Source: Aptenodytes patagonicus
Lineage: Eukaryota > Chordata > Aves > Sphenisciformes > Spheniscidae
DNA length: 64,000 nt
NCBI RefSeq assembly: GCF_965638725.1
Contig: NC_134974.1
Span: 434,001-498,000 of the forward strand
Direction of reading: 5' to 3'
Numbering within the stretch: the stretch's first letter is position 1; each line of letters begins with the position of its first letter. The position numbers were made by a program, and so were the translations under genes. Positions 1-11,100 of the stretch are shown piece by piece. Below the pieces are notes generated by a model. That model made no database searches. It was given only the letters and a program-made list of their open reading frames with translations, and was not told the origin of the DNA.

Positions 1-3000
1 TCGCCGGGTCCATCCTGTCCTGCCAGAATGCGCAGCTGGTGAAGTCCCTGGAGGCCTGCGAGAGGGTGAGGCTGGCTGGGGGCTGCTGCAATGCCCCCGC
101 ATGCCCGGGCAGCTGAGCGCAGCTCGTCCCTGGCTGCAGGGCTCTGGGGACACGGGGAGCTGTGGAGCAGGGGTCTGGTGGCAGGACATGCCGGTGGCTC
201 TTGGGGAGAGCACGGTGTCCAGAGGTCCCTCATGGTGTTCCTTGTCCCCAGGAGAGGGACTCATGTGTCTGCTGCCAGGCCCGCTCAGAGCCACTGCCCG
301 CCTCCTGCAGCCAGCGGAGCGAGATGCTGACCATGTTCCCCAACCCCGACTGCCGGAGCATCCGCGTGGCGCTCAAGGTGGGGGACCCAGGGAGGGCCAA
401 GGGCTCCCTGGGGAGCGGCCATGCACCCCGCCATGCTCTGCAGGCGTCCACAGCTCACCCCACTCCTCCTCAGGATCTCCTCTTCAGTGTCTGCGGCTTG
501 ACCGTCTTCTCCACCATCATCTGCACGCTCTCTGCTGTTGTGTGCTGCATCCAGATCTTCTCCCTCGACATCGTCCATGTGGTGAGTCCCAGCCGTGGCC
601 CAGGAGCAGACAGGGATGGGGAGCAGTGCTCCCAGGCTGGGGGGGGTGTTGGGGGCAGGGTGCCAGGGCAGGACCTGACCCCAGCCGGGTACAGATTAAG
701 TCCCAGGACACGCATCCCTCGCTGGATCTCTGGGCAGGAAGTCCTAGCTCTTCCTCCTCTCCCTGCAGCTGGTCCCCCAGCGCTCAAGCTCCGTGACGCT
801 GGAATGCACGTCCCCCCCCGACACCTTTCTGCAGAGCATGATGGACTTCGAGGAGTTCGTGCCCCCAGTACCGCCACCCCCCTACTACCCACCCGAGTAC
901 ACCTGCAGCTCCGAGACTGATGCGCAGAGGTACCCGGCTGGCAGCGGGGCCACCGTGGTGCAGGAGCGGGGGGCCTGTTTGCCCCCAAGCTGGGGTCGTC
1001 TGACCTGATGTGGCTTTTCTGCTCTTGCCTCTGTAGCATCACCTACAACGGGTCCATGGACAGCCCTGTGCCCCTCTACCCAACTGACTTCCCCCCCTCC
1101 TACGAGACTGTGATGGGGCTGCGGGGGGACAGCCAGGTGAGGGATGGGGGGCTGTGGGCAGGGGATGGCCAGGCAGGACTGGGCTCCTGCTCTGCCTGTG
1201 CCCTGACCACACTGTCCCACAGGCCACCCTGTTTGACTCGCAGCTGACGGATGGCTCGCACGCCTGCACCTGCGACCGCGTCCCCTCCATCGTGCTCAGC
1301 GGAGAAGGTGAGTGTGCCCCATCAGCGCACCTCATGCTGGGAGCATCGGTGGTATGGGAGAGGGGCCGCGGGGTGACCAGCCCTTCCCGGCAGCTCTTCA
1401 CCCACCCCTGTTCTGGTCCTTGTAGTGTCCATGGACAGCGGGTCCCTGATCATGTCCGAGATCATGGACATCCCCGGGGACAGCAGTCCCTCGGAGGACT
1501 CGTGCCTGCTGGAGCTGCAGGGCTCCATGCGCTCCGTGGACTACGTCCTCTTCCGCTCCATCCAGCGCAGCCGCGCGGACTACTGCCTGAGCGTGGACTG
1601 CGTGCAGTGCAGCCACCACGCGCGCAGCCCCATGCTGGGCTTGCAGGGGCCCTTTGAGGAGATGCCTCAGCCCCGGGTGCGGGGAGAGCGTTCCTACTCC
1701 TGCTCCACGGCAGAGCCTGGCCACGACGGCATCCTGGTGGGGGGAGCCGTCACCCACAGCTGCAATCGCCTGGAGGGGCTGGCCCGCTGCGTCGGTCCCT
1801 GCTTCCCCGAGGTGCGGCTTAAGGAGAAGGGCTCGCTGCAGGGGCGCGGGGGAGACTGCCCTGCAGGGCCCGGCACCAGGCGCCTCTGCCACCCACGGCG
1901 CAACAGCGAGACCTCCTGCCCCTCATCCCCAGCCCCGGGGCTGAGCCAGCGCCCGCTCGTGAGGTCGCACAGTGACCCCGGCGTCCTGACAGCCGGTGAT
2001 GCTGGTAGGTGGCAATGGCTGCCGGGACAGGGATTTGCGCGTGGCGGTGTCTGACCAGTGCAGCTGGGATGTGCTGTGGGTTTTGGCTGGGTTTCTCCGT
2101 GGCCTGGTGGGATTAGAGCCAGTCTGAGGCGGGCAGTTGTCCCAGGGGAATGGGGGGAGCAGGCGGGGGCTGCTGGGCTGGGAGGGGTGTGCTGGGTGGG
2201 TCCTGCTGCCAGTGCCGGTGCTGGGGGGCCGCACAGCAGTGCGGGGCGCTGCCAAAGGCTGAGCACACTCTTTCTGCTCCCAGCAGATTTCAGGGAAGTA
2301 CTTTATACCAAAGCACTGGAGGACACCGTGTCCAACTCCTCTGCGGATACAGGTCAGGGCACTGGGACGTGCAGGGATATACAGAGGAGTAGGGAGGGTG
2401 GGGGGAGTGCTTCTGCAGCCCTTTGGGGATCGGACTCACCCCATTGGGGCTGGGACAATGGAGACCTGGGGTGGTACCGTTCCCACCAGCTGGGGAGTGG
2501 AGACGGGACCCCTGGGTACTGCAGGGACAGGTCCCATTGGGAGCAGTGTCCCGGCATCCGACGGTGGCATCTCCGCAGGGCTGTGCTCTGAGGCCTGCCT
2601 GCTCCGCCATTCGCACTGTGACTCCCCCCCGCTGCTCCGGGCTGGCTCAGCGGGGAAGAGCAAGCTGCTGCCCTCCAAGAAGGTGACGCAGCAGCTGTCG
2701 AAGACAACAACCCGTTCCCTGGGGGACCTCAAGGTCTGCCGGGGCACCCGCGGGCTGGTGGCCAGGTTCCTGCAGAGACCCAAGCGCAGCCCAGCAGCTG
2801 GCATGGAGGTGCCTGGGCACAGCTCCCAGGGGCACAAGCAGGTGAGCTCTGGCAGCCACGGCGCCCCAGGGGACAGGGGCAGCTCCCATTTTCCAGGGAG
2901 CCCCATCCATGCCCTCTCTCACCCTCCTGTCCCCACCAGCACCTTCACACTGGCCTTTCTGGGGTCTCTGTTCCCTGCCATGCACCCTGTGGTGCCGGGA

Positions 3001-3613
3001 CCCCAGCTGCAGGCAGGGGCTGCAGGCAGAGCCTCCTTCCCGCGGCACTGTCCTCGCCCAGCCCTTCTTGGCATGGCAGCCCCTTCCCCTTGGCCCCCAC
3101 CATAGCTGCAAGTGGGAAAATCATGCGTGTCGTAATGGCTTTGGCTTTGCCCCTGAGTCATCGCAGCCTGGAGGCAGTCGCTGGGATGTCCCAGCCTCGG
3201 CTTACGGGATGCTGGAGACCTTGTGCAGCCCAGGAGGCCCTGACAGGAACGAGCCCATCCTTAATGACAGCATACCCACATGACACACGCCTCCGCCATC
3301 CCTCGCCACCCCCGCTGTCCTGCCCCACGTCCCCGCCTGGCTGCCCCTGGAGCGCGGGCCGTCCTGTGGGGTGGGTGAGCATGGGGTGCTGCAGGCAGGG
3401 GTGCTGGCCGCACGGCTGCAGCCTGTCCCCATGGGGTTGCAGGTTCCCTGGAGCGCCTGGCTGGGAGCGGAGCGGCCACATGAAGGCATCCACCTGCAGA
3501 GCTGCGGGGACCTGAGCTCCACCTCATCCCTGCGCCGGCTCCTGTCTGCCCGCCGGCTGGAGCGCAGCCGCCCGCGGAGCCTCAGTGGGACCTGCAAGGA
3601 AAGCGTCCTCTGA
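1..3613 (+). CDS. ENTREP3: ENTREP3 (FAM189B), 3' part, ten exons visible
   Basis: The gene enters from the left edge, so the N-terminal membrane spans are mostly missing. Exons, each with matching phase: 1-65, 252-377, 474-581, 769-929, 1037-1136, 1223-1307, 1426-2004, 2287-2352 (or from 2284), 2579-2841, 3443-3613. The third exon encodes a hydrophobic span (LLFSVCGLTVF..CTLSAVVCCI). It is followed by a cytosolic proline-tyrosine stretch (PPPYYPPEY, then FPPSYETV), which looks like PY motifs for WW-domain ubiquitin ligases. The C-terminus (SLGDLK, HLQSCGDLSS, SLRRLLSARRLER) matches what I remember of human FAM189B almost word for word. The family is described as an endosomal membrane adaptor that activates ITCH-type ligases; the role here is inferred from that. 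In human it also lies directly upstream of GBA1 on the same strand. The stop is at 3611-3613. Confidence 0.95.
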
Positions 3614-4320
3614 TGGCGCACCGCCACCCACAACGCAGCCTCCAAGGGGACCCTCCCGGTGCGGAGCAGGGGGGTCCCGCTCTGGGCCAGGGCCCTCAGA
3701 CATTGCTTGGACGTTGCTGCTGCCCTGGCGAGGCTGGGTCCTACGCTGCCGCCCTGGGGCCTATTCTGGGCTCCTTCCCCAGGCGGGGCCAGGGCGAGGG
3801 GCTGGTCCCCTGGGGTGCCTGCTGGGGGGCTGAGACGACTGTGCCTGTCCCCTGCCCTGTCTCCTGTGCCGGCTGTGCCTGCCCCTGTGCCAGCCATGCC
3901 TCTACCCTGGGATGGCCGTGCCTGTCCCCTGTCCTGACCCCCCCTGTGCCAGCCGTGCCTGTCCCCTGTGCTGGCCATGCCTGCCCCCTGCCCTGTCCCC
4001 CGGGATGGCTGTGCCTGTCCGCCACACTGGCCATGCCTTGTCACCTGCGCCGGCCGTGCCTGTCCCCGTGCCAGCTGTGCCTGTCCCCTGCCCTGTCCCC
4101 CGCGCCAGCTGTGCCTGTACCCTGTCCCCTGTACAGCCCCTCAGCCCCGTCCCCACGCCGGCCGTGCCCGGTCCCTGGTCCCTTGCGCTGGCCGTGCCCG
4201 CCCCCTGCCTGGTCCCCCCGCCCGGCTGCGCCCGGGGACGCGTTGCGGGGCCGGTCCCGCGGCGCTCGCAGCCGCGCTGCCCCTCGCTAGAGACCGAATA
4301 AAGGTGGTCGCCGCCCGCCC
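3614..4320 (+). repeat. ENTREP3 3' UTR with C-rich minisatellite
   Basis: This is the long 3' UTR of ENTREP3 up to the poly(A) signal. From about 3835 to 4210 it is a degenerate tandem array built on GTGCCTGTCCCCTG-like units of variable length, alternating with CCTGCCCTGTCCCC. Open frames across it on both strands are by-products of the repeat, not genes. Confidence 0.7.
4297..4302 (+). promoter_or_regulatory. Poly(A) signal of ENTREP3
   Basis: Canonical AATAAA about 680 bases after the ENTREP3 stop and just before the GBA1-A CpG island. It leaves under 100 bases between the end of one gene and the promoter elements of the next. Confidence 0.75.
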
Positions 4321-4386
4321 GGGGCCGTGGGGCCGGTGGCGCCGGGGGGGGAAGGGGCGTGGCGAGGCGAACGGGTCAGCTGACCG

Positions 4387-4395
4387 GTCACGTGA
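4387..4395 (+). promoter_or_regulatory. CLEAR / TFEB-type E-box in GBA1-A promoter
   Basis: GTCACGTGA, with the CACGTG core at 4389-4394. It matches the CLEAR element bound by TFEB/MITF in lysosomal gene promoters, and human GBA1 is a known CLEAR target. It lies in a CpG-rich block (about 4200-5000) some 515 bases upstream of the GBA1-A start codon. I found no CACGTG within about 1.5 kb upstream of the starts of copies B or C. Confidence 0.75.
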
Positions 4396-4907
4396 GCGGC
4401 GGGGCGGGGCGCCTGGGTCACCGGCGGCGGTTCCGTGAGCGCGGGGCCGCAGCCGGGGACGGCCCGTACCGGCGCTGGCCGCGGGGCCGGGCGGAGCAGG
4501 GGCGCAGCGCGTTGCCCAAGCGGGGCGGTGCCGTGCCCGGTGCCCGTCTGCCCCTCCCGGGGTTCCCCCGGTGCCGGGGGGTGAACGGCCCCGCCGCCCG
4601 TGCGGCTCCCCCGGGGCCGCGGCCCCGTTACCGTCGCGGGGGTAGGGCCGGGCCCCCGCCCGCTGTCTTGCCCAACCGGGGCCCGGCCCACCCAGTGCCG
4701 GTGCCGCTCCTGCACCGGCGCCCCGGGCGTGGGCGGGACGGGAAGCCCGGGCGCCCTTAAAAGCGAGGCCGGCAGCGGGCTCGGGGCTGCGGGGGAGGTC
4801 GGGCAGCCAGCGCGGCCGGGACCGGCTCGGGGTGTCACCGGGACGGGAGGCTTCGACGGTGCCGCTGCTCACAGGCCCCGGGACCCGCCGGGGGACGCAG
4901 AGGGGCC

Positions 4908-7849
4908 ATGGGGGCCGCCGGTGCCCTGGGCTGGCGGCTGCTGCTGCTGCTGCTGCTGCAGGCCGTGCACAGGGCCGCAGGTGAGCGCGGGGGCGGCAGC
5001 GGGATGGGGGTGTCTGGGGGCAGCACCGGAGCTGGGGTGCCCGGGGAGGTGATGGGGGGCTAAGCGGGGGGGCAGAGGCAGCACCCCGGGGCGGCCAGGA
5101 GAGCTCTGGCAGGGACGCGTCCCTGAGCTGGCAGCTGCCCCCACCCTGCCCGTGCCCCCCAGGCGCCCGGCCCTGCAGCCCCAAGTACTTCGGCCGTGAC
5201 GCCATGGTGTGTGTCTGCAACGCCACATACTGCGACACGCTGGACCCCGTGGTCCTGCCGGCCCTGGGCACCTACGTGAAGTATGAGAGCAGCAAGGCTG
5301 GCAAGCGGCTGGAGCGCAGCGAGGGGAGCTTCCAGCGCAGCCTGCGTGCCCCAGGTACCCGCTGCAGCCGGCAGAGACTGGCTGGACCCTGCCTGTGACC
5401 CACCGTCACACCAGCTTCCCTACCTGCAGATCTCGTCCTGACTGTGGACACGACACAGCGGTACCAGAAGGTGAAGGGTTTTGGCGGTTCTGTCACCGAC
5501 GCAGCTGCCATGAACATCCTTTCCCTGCCAGAAACAGCCCAGGATCACCTGCTGCGCTCGTACTTCTCTGAGGAAGGTGAGAACATTGGGGGAGGTGGGA
5601 GGGATGGTGACCGGGGACCCTGTGGGCCTCTGCCTGGGCACCGGCAGGGCTTGGAGACCTCCTGTCCCACTGCCCACCTCTGCCCATCCCACCCCACTGT
5701 GCCTGGTAGGGCTGGAGTACAACCTTGTCCGGCTCCCTATGGCCAGCTGCGACTTCTCCCTTCATGCCTACACCTACGATGACGTTCCCTTCGACTACGA
5801 GCTCACCCACTTCAGCCTGCGAGATGAAGACACGAAGCTGAAGGCGAGTGGTTAAACATTGGAAGAGGCTGCCCAGGGAAGTGGTTGAGTCACCATCCCT
5901 GGAAGTATTTAAAAGACGAGTAGATGAGGCACTTAAGGACATGGTTTAGTGGGCATGGTGGCGTTGGGTTGACAGTTGGACTCGATGATCTTAGAGGTCT
6001 TTTCCAACCTCAATGATTCTATGATTCTATGAGCGGTGGGAGGGAGCAGGGCCTCAGCTCAGGTGGTCCCTCTGCCTGCTCCTGCAGATTCCCCTCCTGC
6101 ACCGAGCCTTGGCCATGAGCAAGCAGCCGCTGTCGCTGTATGCAAGCCCCTGGACCTCCCCGACCTGGATGAAGACCAGCGAGTCCTTCGTGGGGAAGGG
6201 CACGCTGAAGGGGCAGGCAGGGGACAAGTACCACAAGACCTGGGCCAACTACTTTGTACGGTAAGGAGCACCTGGAACGAGGGGACAGGGGAGATACTCA
6301 GGGGATCCTCAGTGGTGGTGCTGGGGAGACCCCATGGCTCACCCTTCTCCCCTGCGCCCAGGTTCCTGGATGAATACGCCAAGTACAACCTGACCTTCTG
6401 GGCGGTGACGGCAGAGAACGAGCCCTCGGCTGGGCTGATCAACAACTACCCCTTCCAGTGCCTGGGCTTCACAGCCGAGCAGCAGCGGGACTTCATCGCG
6501 TGGGACCTGGGCCCCGCGCTGGCCAACAGCTCCCACCGCCACATCCAGCTCATCATCCTGGACGACAACCGGCTCCACCTCCCGCATTGGGCCAAAGTGG
6601 TGAGTGCGGCATGGGATCCGCCAGCACGGCGAGCCAGGGCAGAGCCCCAGTCCCACTGGTGCAGCACGTCTCCGTGGAGGGCTCGGCCACTCCATCCTGC
6701 AGCACGAGTGCTGGGGCGCTGGCTCTCTGCCCTGTGATACCCGGTGATGGCCGGCTTTTCTCCCTGCCAGGTCCTGGAGGATGAAAAGGCAGCTCGCTAC
6801 GTCCACGGCATTGGGATCCACTGGTATCTGGATTTCATTGGTCCCATACAGGACACGGTGGTGCCAACTCACGAGCTCTTCCCTGACTATTTCATCCTGG
6901 CCACGGAGGCGTGCATCGGGGCCCATTTCTGGGAGAGGGACGTGATCCTGGGCTGCTGGGATCGGGGGAACCAGTATAGCCACAGCATCCTGACGGTGAG
7001 GCCGCCGTGTTGCCCTGCACGGCAGGCCCTGGAGAGGGCTGCCGGTACGCTCCCTCTCCCGTCGGCACCCTGCTCCTTGGGCAGACGTCTGGGCTGTCCT
7101 GTTGCAGAACCTGAACCACTTTGTGGCCGGCTGGACCGACTGGAACCTGGCCCTGGACTTGGAGGGGGGCCCCAACTGGGTCAAGAACTACGTGGACAGC
7201 CCAGTCATTGTGGACACCAGTGAAGGCATCTTCTACAAGCAGCCCATGTTCTACCACATGGGGCACTTCAGGTGGGTCGGGGCCCCCCGACACACTCTCA
7301 GCTGCCCGGGCTCCAGCTCCATGGTTGCAGTAGCAGCTTGTCGGGAGGAGAGCAGGGCAGGTTTGTTGGGAGTGGAGCTCTTCTGAGGTCTGAATCCCTT
7401 CCTGGGGTTGCTTCTTGCTTGTGCCCGTGCAGTAAGTTCATCCCCGAGGGCTCCCAGCGTGTGGGGCTCGTCGCCTCCAAAGAGTCCAAGAAGGTGGACC
7501 TGGAGTACACAGCTTTCCTGCGCCCTGACGGTGCCGTGGTGGTGGTGGTTCTGAACCGGTGAGCAATGCAGCCTGGCCTGTGAGCATGGGACCCTGTCCT
7601 GCCCGGGGGTGGGGGGGGGGGTGGGGGGTGGGGGGGGTGGGGGTATGTGTGTGTGTGTGTGTGTGTGTTTCCTCCTGCTGGGCCTTGTGCACTGCTGGTG
7701 CTCGGGAGCTGCCGCAGGTCTGACCCCGCTGCTCCTCGCCCTCCAGGTCCCCGCAGAACATCACCTTCGGGCTGGCTGATACAGTTGGCCTCATCGCAGC
7801 CGTGGCTCCGGCCAGCTCCATCCAGACCTACCTGTGGCAGCGGCAGTGA
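4908..7849 (+). CDS. GBA1: Glucocerebrosidase, copy A (lysosomal acid beta-glucosidase)
   Basis: GH30 enzyme that cleaves glucosylceramide to glucose and ceramide in the lysosome; the family uses saposin C as activator and LIMP-2 for sorting. Ten exons: 4908-4980, 5163-5354, 5430-5576, 5710-5843, 6088-6260, 6362-6599, 6771-6995, 7108-7271, 7433-7558, 7747-7849. This gives 524 residues (human 536). A leucine-rich leader of about 25 residues is followed by ARPC, the start of the mature human enzyme. Acid/base Glu is in ENEP (codon 6420-6422) and the nucleophile Glu in TEAC (6906-6908). SCDF, SPWTSP, HWYLD and WTDWN are all intact. The four disulfide cysteines and the NATYC sequon (human N19) are kept. 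The site matching human N370 is Asn. Intron 4 starts with GC rather than GT and carries a CR1 fragment. This copy is closest to human GBA1 and has the only clear lysosomal promoter element. Confidence 0.96.
5844..5849 (+). promoter_or_regulatory. GC-type splice donor, GBA1-A intron 4
   Basis: Exon 4 ends AAG at 5843 and the next bases are GCGAGT, where copies B and C have GTGGGA and GTGAGT at the same exon boundary. The phase and the protein alignment (KLK then IPLLHRA) require a splice here. Without it the frame reads three more residues and stops at 5853-5855. The rest of the site fits the strong consensus usual in GC-AG introns. Confidence 0.75.
5850..6031 (+). mobile_element. CR1 LINE, 5'-truncated 3' end
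   Basis: About 180 bases of CR1 3' end. The recognisable phrases are AAACATTGGAAGAGGCTGCC near the left end, then GTTGGACTCGATGATCTTAG, then the terminal ATTCTATGATTCTATGA, the diagnostic CR1 tail. It sits in the sense direction inside GBA1-A intron 4 and begins only a few bases after the GC donor. CR1 is the main LINE of birds and reptiles. Copies B and C lack it at this site, so it inserted into A after the duplications or was lost from the others by conversion. Confidence 0.9.
7606..7670 (+). repeat. G-run and (GT)n microsatellite in GBA1-A intron 9
   Basis: A run of G interrupted by T (about 7606-7650) followed by a (GT)n stretch ending at 7670. Simple sequence with G-quadruplex potential, absent from intron 9 of the other two copies. 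Confidence 0.8.
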
Positions 7850-8113
7850 CAGGGCTGGGATGCCCATGGCTGGCCAGGGGCTGGACCGAGCCAGGCCAGG
7901 AGAGCAGCGCCACTCTGTCCGCAGGCTTGGGCCTGGGAGCGCGGAGGAGGCGGCTCACCGCTGTCTGCGCCGCGATGGAGCCGAGCACTCAGGCGAGCTG
8001 GAGGAGTGAGCTGGGCCAGGGAGTGCTGTGCACGTGCAGGAGGGCTGGGGGCACTGGTGCCCCTCAGGTTGGAGATCCCACAGGCTGTGAATGCTGTTTT
8101 CTGCTGCTCTGAC

Positions 8114-8119
8114 ATTAAA
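8114..8119 (+). promoter_or_regulatory. Poly(A) signal of GBA1-A
   Basis: ATTAAA, the commonest variant signal, 265 bases after the GBA1-A stop codon. Confidence 0.65.
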
Positions 8120-8124
8120 TGCTG

Positions 8125-11100
8125 ATGCTGCCTCTATGTCTGCGGCTGGAAGAGAAACATCCAGGTTCCTCCCCTGCTCCCGGGCGCCATGGCTGGGTGC
8201 CACCCGGGCACGGAGCCCGCAGGAGTCCCAAGAGCAGCGCAGAGCACCTGGAGCCCCATGGAGCGGCTACTTTCCCTGCCCACCCCTGCTGTTCTCCCCC
8301 CTGACCCCAACTCACAGCGGGGCTTACCCTGCTGGGGAGGTGCTCCAGGCACCAGTCTGCTCCCAGTTTCAAGCATGTGCTGCCTGGTAGGGGGCTGAGC
8401 CAAACCCGGGTGCTCTCCCAGTGCCTTTGTGGGCAGGTTTAGGAGCTGGCCGGCAGCTCAGGATTTATCCTGCATGCAGATGCTCTGGGTCCCGGAGCAG
8501 GAGTGGGGGCAAAGCGCCTGGACACCCGCCTTGGTGGAAGCCCTGGGCAGGGATTGCAGCCAAGCTTCAGCTTTTTGTGCTTTTCCTGCCAAGCTGGAGC
8601 CACTCGCAGCCCGATGCTGGGGTGGGGGTGTGTGTGGCTCACATCTCACCCAGCCCAGGGTGCAGGATGTTACCTGAGGTCGGTGCTGGAGGCAGAACCA
8701 GCTCCAGGAGCATCACAGCATGGTCGGTTCAGGGTATGAGCCAGCTCTGGATGGGGTCAGGGCATCTGCAAGCTTCTCCTGGGGCTTCGCAGGGAGAGGG
8801 ATGCCAGCCGGGCTGCAGCGGCCCTGCAATGGGGTGTGCCGTCCCCCGTGGGGATGGGGCAGAGTGGTCTCCGCTGCGACGAGGAGGTTCAGGGCGCACC
8901 AGGGGCTCTGCACCTGCTGTGGAGCCGGGGCAGCTTGAGCAAGTGGGCACAGAGCCAGGAATGGGTGCCGAGTGCGGGCACACCCAGGAAGGAGGGAGGG
9001 AGCTCGGAGGGTGTGCTGAGCAGAGGATTAGGACAGGGAGGTCACGATTGCAGGCAGGGTGAGGAAGGGAGGCCAGGGCTGCTGGGCTGATCCGGGTCAG
9101 CCAGGTCGAGGCAGGCGGGATGCGGCCCGGGGATGCTGTCAGGGCTGACAGCCGTGACGCTGCGTGGGCCGAGCACAGCCCAGCACCGGCTCTAGCAGTG
9201 CCCGGGGTGGTGGGTAAGTGCGTGACAGGGGCACCCTGGGAAGCTGGCACGTCCTGCACCGCGGTGCCGCCGGGACGCTGCTCTGGGGCAGGAGCCCTGG
9301 GACCCCACAACACTGGGGGGTGCCCGAGTCCTGGGGAGAGCTGGCTCTGCAGAGGGACACAAGCATCCCGCTCCTGCCTGGAAGCTGTTTATGTTTGTCC
9401 ACAAGAGGGAAATATTTCTCCAGGATTGCAGCGACAGCAAGCCCCGCTCCCAGCATCCCTGCGCCCGAGTGCAGGACCGCTCCTTCACCTGCTGCTTCTT
9501 TCCCAGGTTCTTACTTACCGGCTTCCTTTAATGTTTTACCGGCCCTGCTAATAAAAGCCGATGTCCAGATGCTGAATCATCCCGGGACACATGCCCTCAT
9601 CCCTGTGCTGTGCTCAGGTCTGAAGGACTGACTAGCTCCGGGTTAAATGGAGAGGGGGTGAATCGTCCGACGTTATTGGGCTTGGCTCATTAATTCTTGT
9701 GCAAAGTGTTGCCTCATTTTGGGGTGCACACCAGCTGGTGACTGCTGGGGCTGGGAGGATGGGACCCCCCCCAGCAGCTGGCCTGGAACCAGTGACCACC
9801 AGCAAGGGCCAGGTCTCCCCATGCTCAGGGCCGAGGTCCAGCTGCCTGACAGGACCCTGGAGCCTGAGCTGCTGCCACGATGCCGCATTGAGGCTCTGCA
9901 CACCCAGCTCCCGCTTTGGCACCAATGTTTTTGGAGTCGCGATGCCTGTAAAGGCAGCTCAGCCCCAGCTCTGTGTTCCCAGGGTCCCCATCCCCACTGG
10001 CCTGGCTGAGGGACAAAATTCACCGCGCAGGCTCCTCCACCTGCTGTGGGGCAGGTCTGCAAACACAGTGAGAAACCTCGTGTGCTGCAGCAAGAAATGG
10101 CTTTGAGAGGATTTGGTGGGGCTGCCTGGCATCTCCTGTGCCACCCGCTCCGCACCGAGGCGTTGCCCTTCCCCTGGGTCTCACTTTTCCTGCTCAGCAG
10201 GAAGCTCTTATCAGCCAGTGTTGATAGGGATGAGCTCCAGCAGCCTCCGCAGTGTTTTTCCTCCAGGGAGCTGTGGGGGCTGCGGGGACCCAAGCCGGCT
10301 GCGGGGCTGTGGCTGGGTGGGGGGCAGGCAGAGCTGGACCCCGAAATGGGGAGGGAAAGGGCATACGGGCATCCCAGGTAGCTGGCAGGAGGCAGCTGAT
10401 CACTGTGGGGCAGCAGGGGCTGACCTATTAACCCTTCCCCAAAATTGGGGCTTATTAGCCTGGGTGTAGCAGCCGGCTGACATGTTAGTCATAGCTGGGG
10501 GTGGGAGACCGACGTGGCCAGGAGCTTCCTTCCGGGGCTGCCTGTTTGCCCCGTGAGTCGTAACTGGGGGCTGCCCAGCCCCGTTTGCCCCTTTCCTGGT
10601 GGCAGCTGGCCCCGGGTGCCCGGTGGCTCGGCCCCACGTGGCTCGGCCCCGCATGGCAGGCGGAGGCTTAGGACCATGGCACGGCAGTGCTGGAGGGTAG
10701 GAGGAACTGATGAATTGAATTGCCCCACAGCTGCATCTGATATGCCAGAAAAGGAGAAAATTAGTCATGAAGTGCTGCTCCACCCGGGGAGGGAGAGCTA
10801 ACGGAGTGGTTTAACCCTGTGGAGGGAAAACCTGAGCCCCGGCGTTTGGCGCGCTTGGGCAGGCGGAGCAGTGGCTGGGAGCTGGCTGCTCTCTGTCCCC
10901 CTGGGCCACCCCTGCAGAGAGATGCTAAGGGCATCCCCGCAGTGATGGGTGCGTGCATGCGTGTCCACGGGAGCAGGCATGTCCTGGGCGATGTGACCAG
11001 GACCAGGTGGTGTCTGCATGCCTGGGTGAGCTGGCCCGGTTCAGCCCTGGCTCTTTGGACTGTGAGGGTTGCTCTCGGAGGAGCAGGGAGGGCTCCCAGG

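Noticed and set aside
3830-4290. Pro/Cys-rich small protein after ENTREP3
   Set aside because: Produced by the GTGCCTGTCCCCTG minisatellite in the 3' UTR, before the gene's poly(A) signal.
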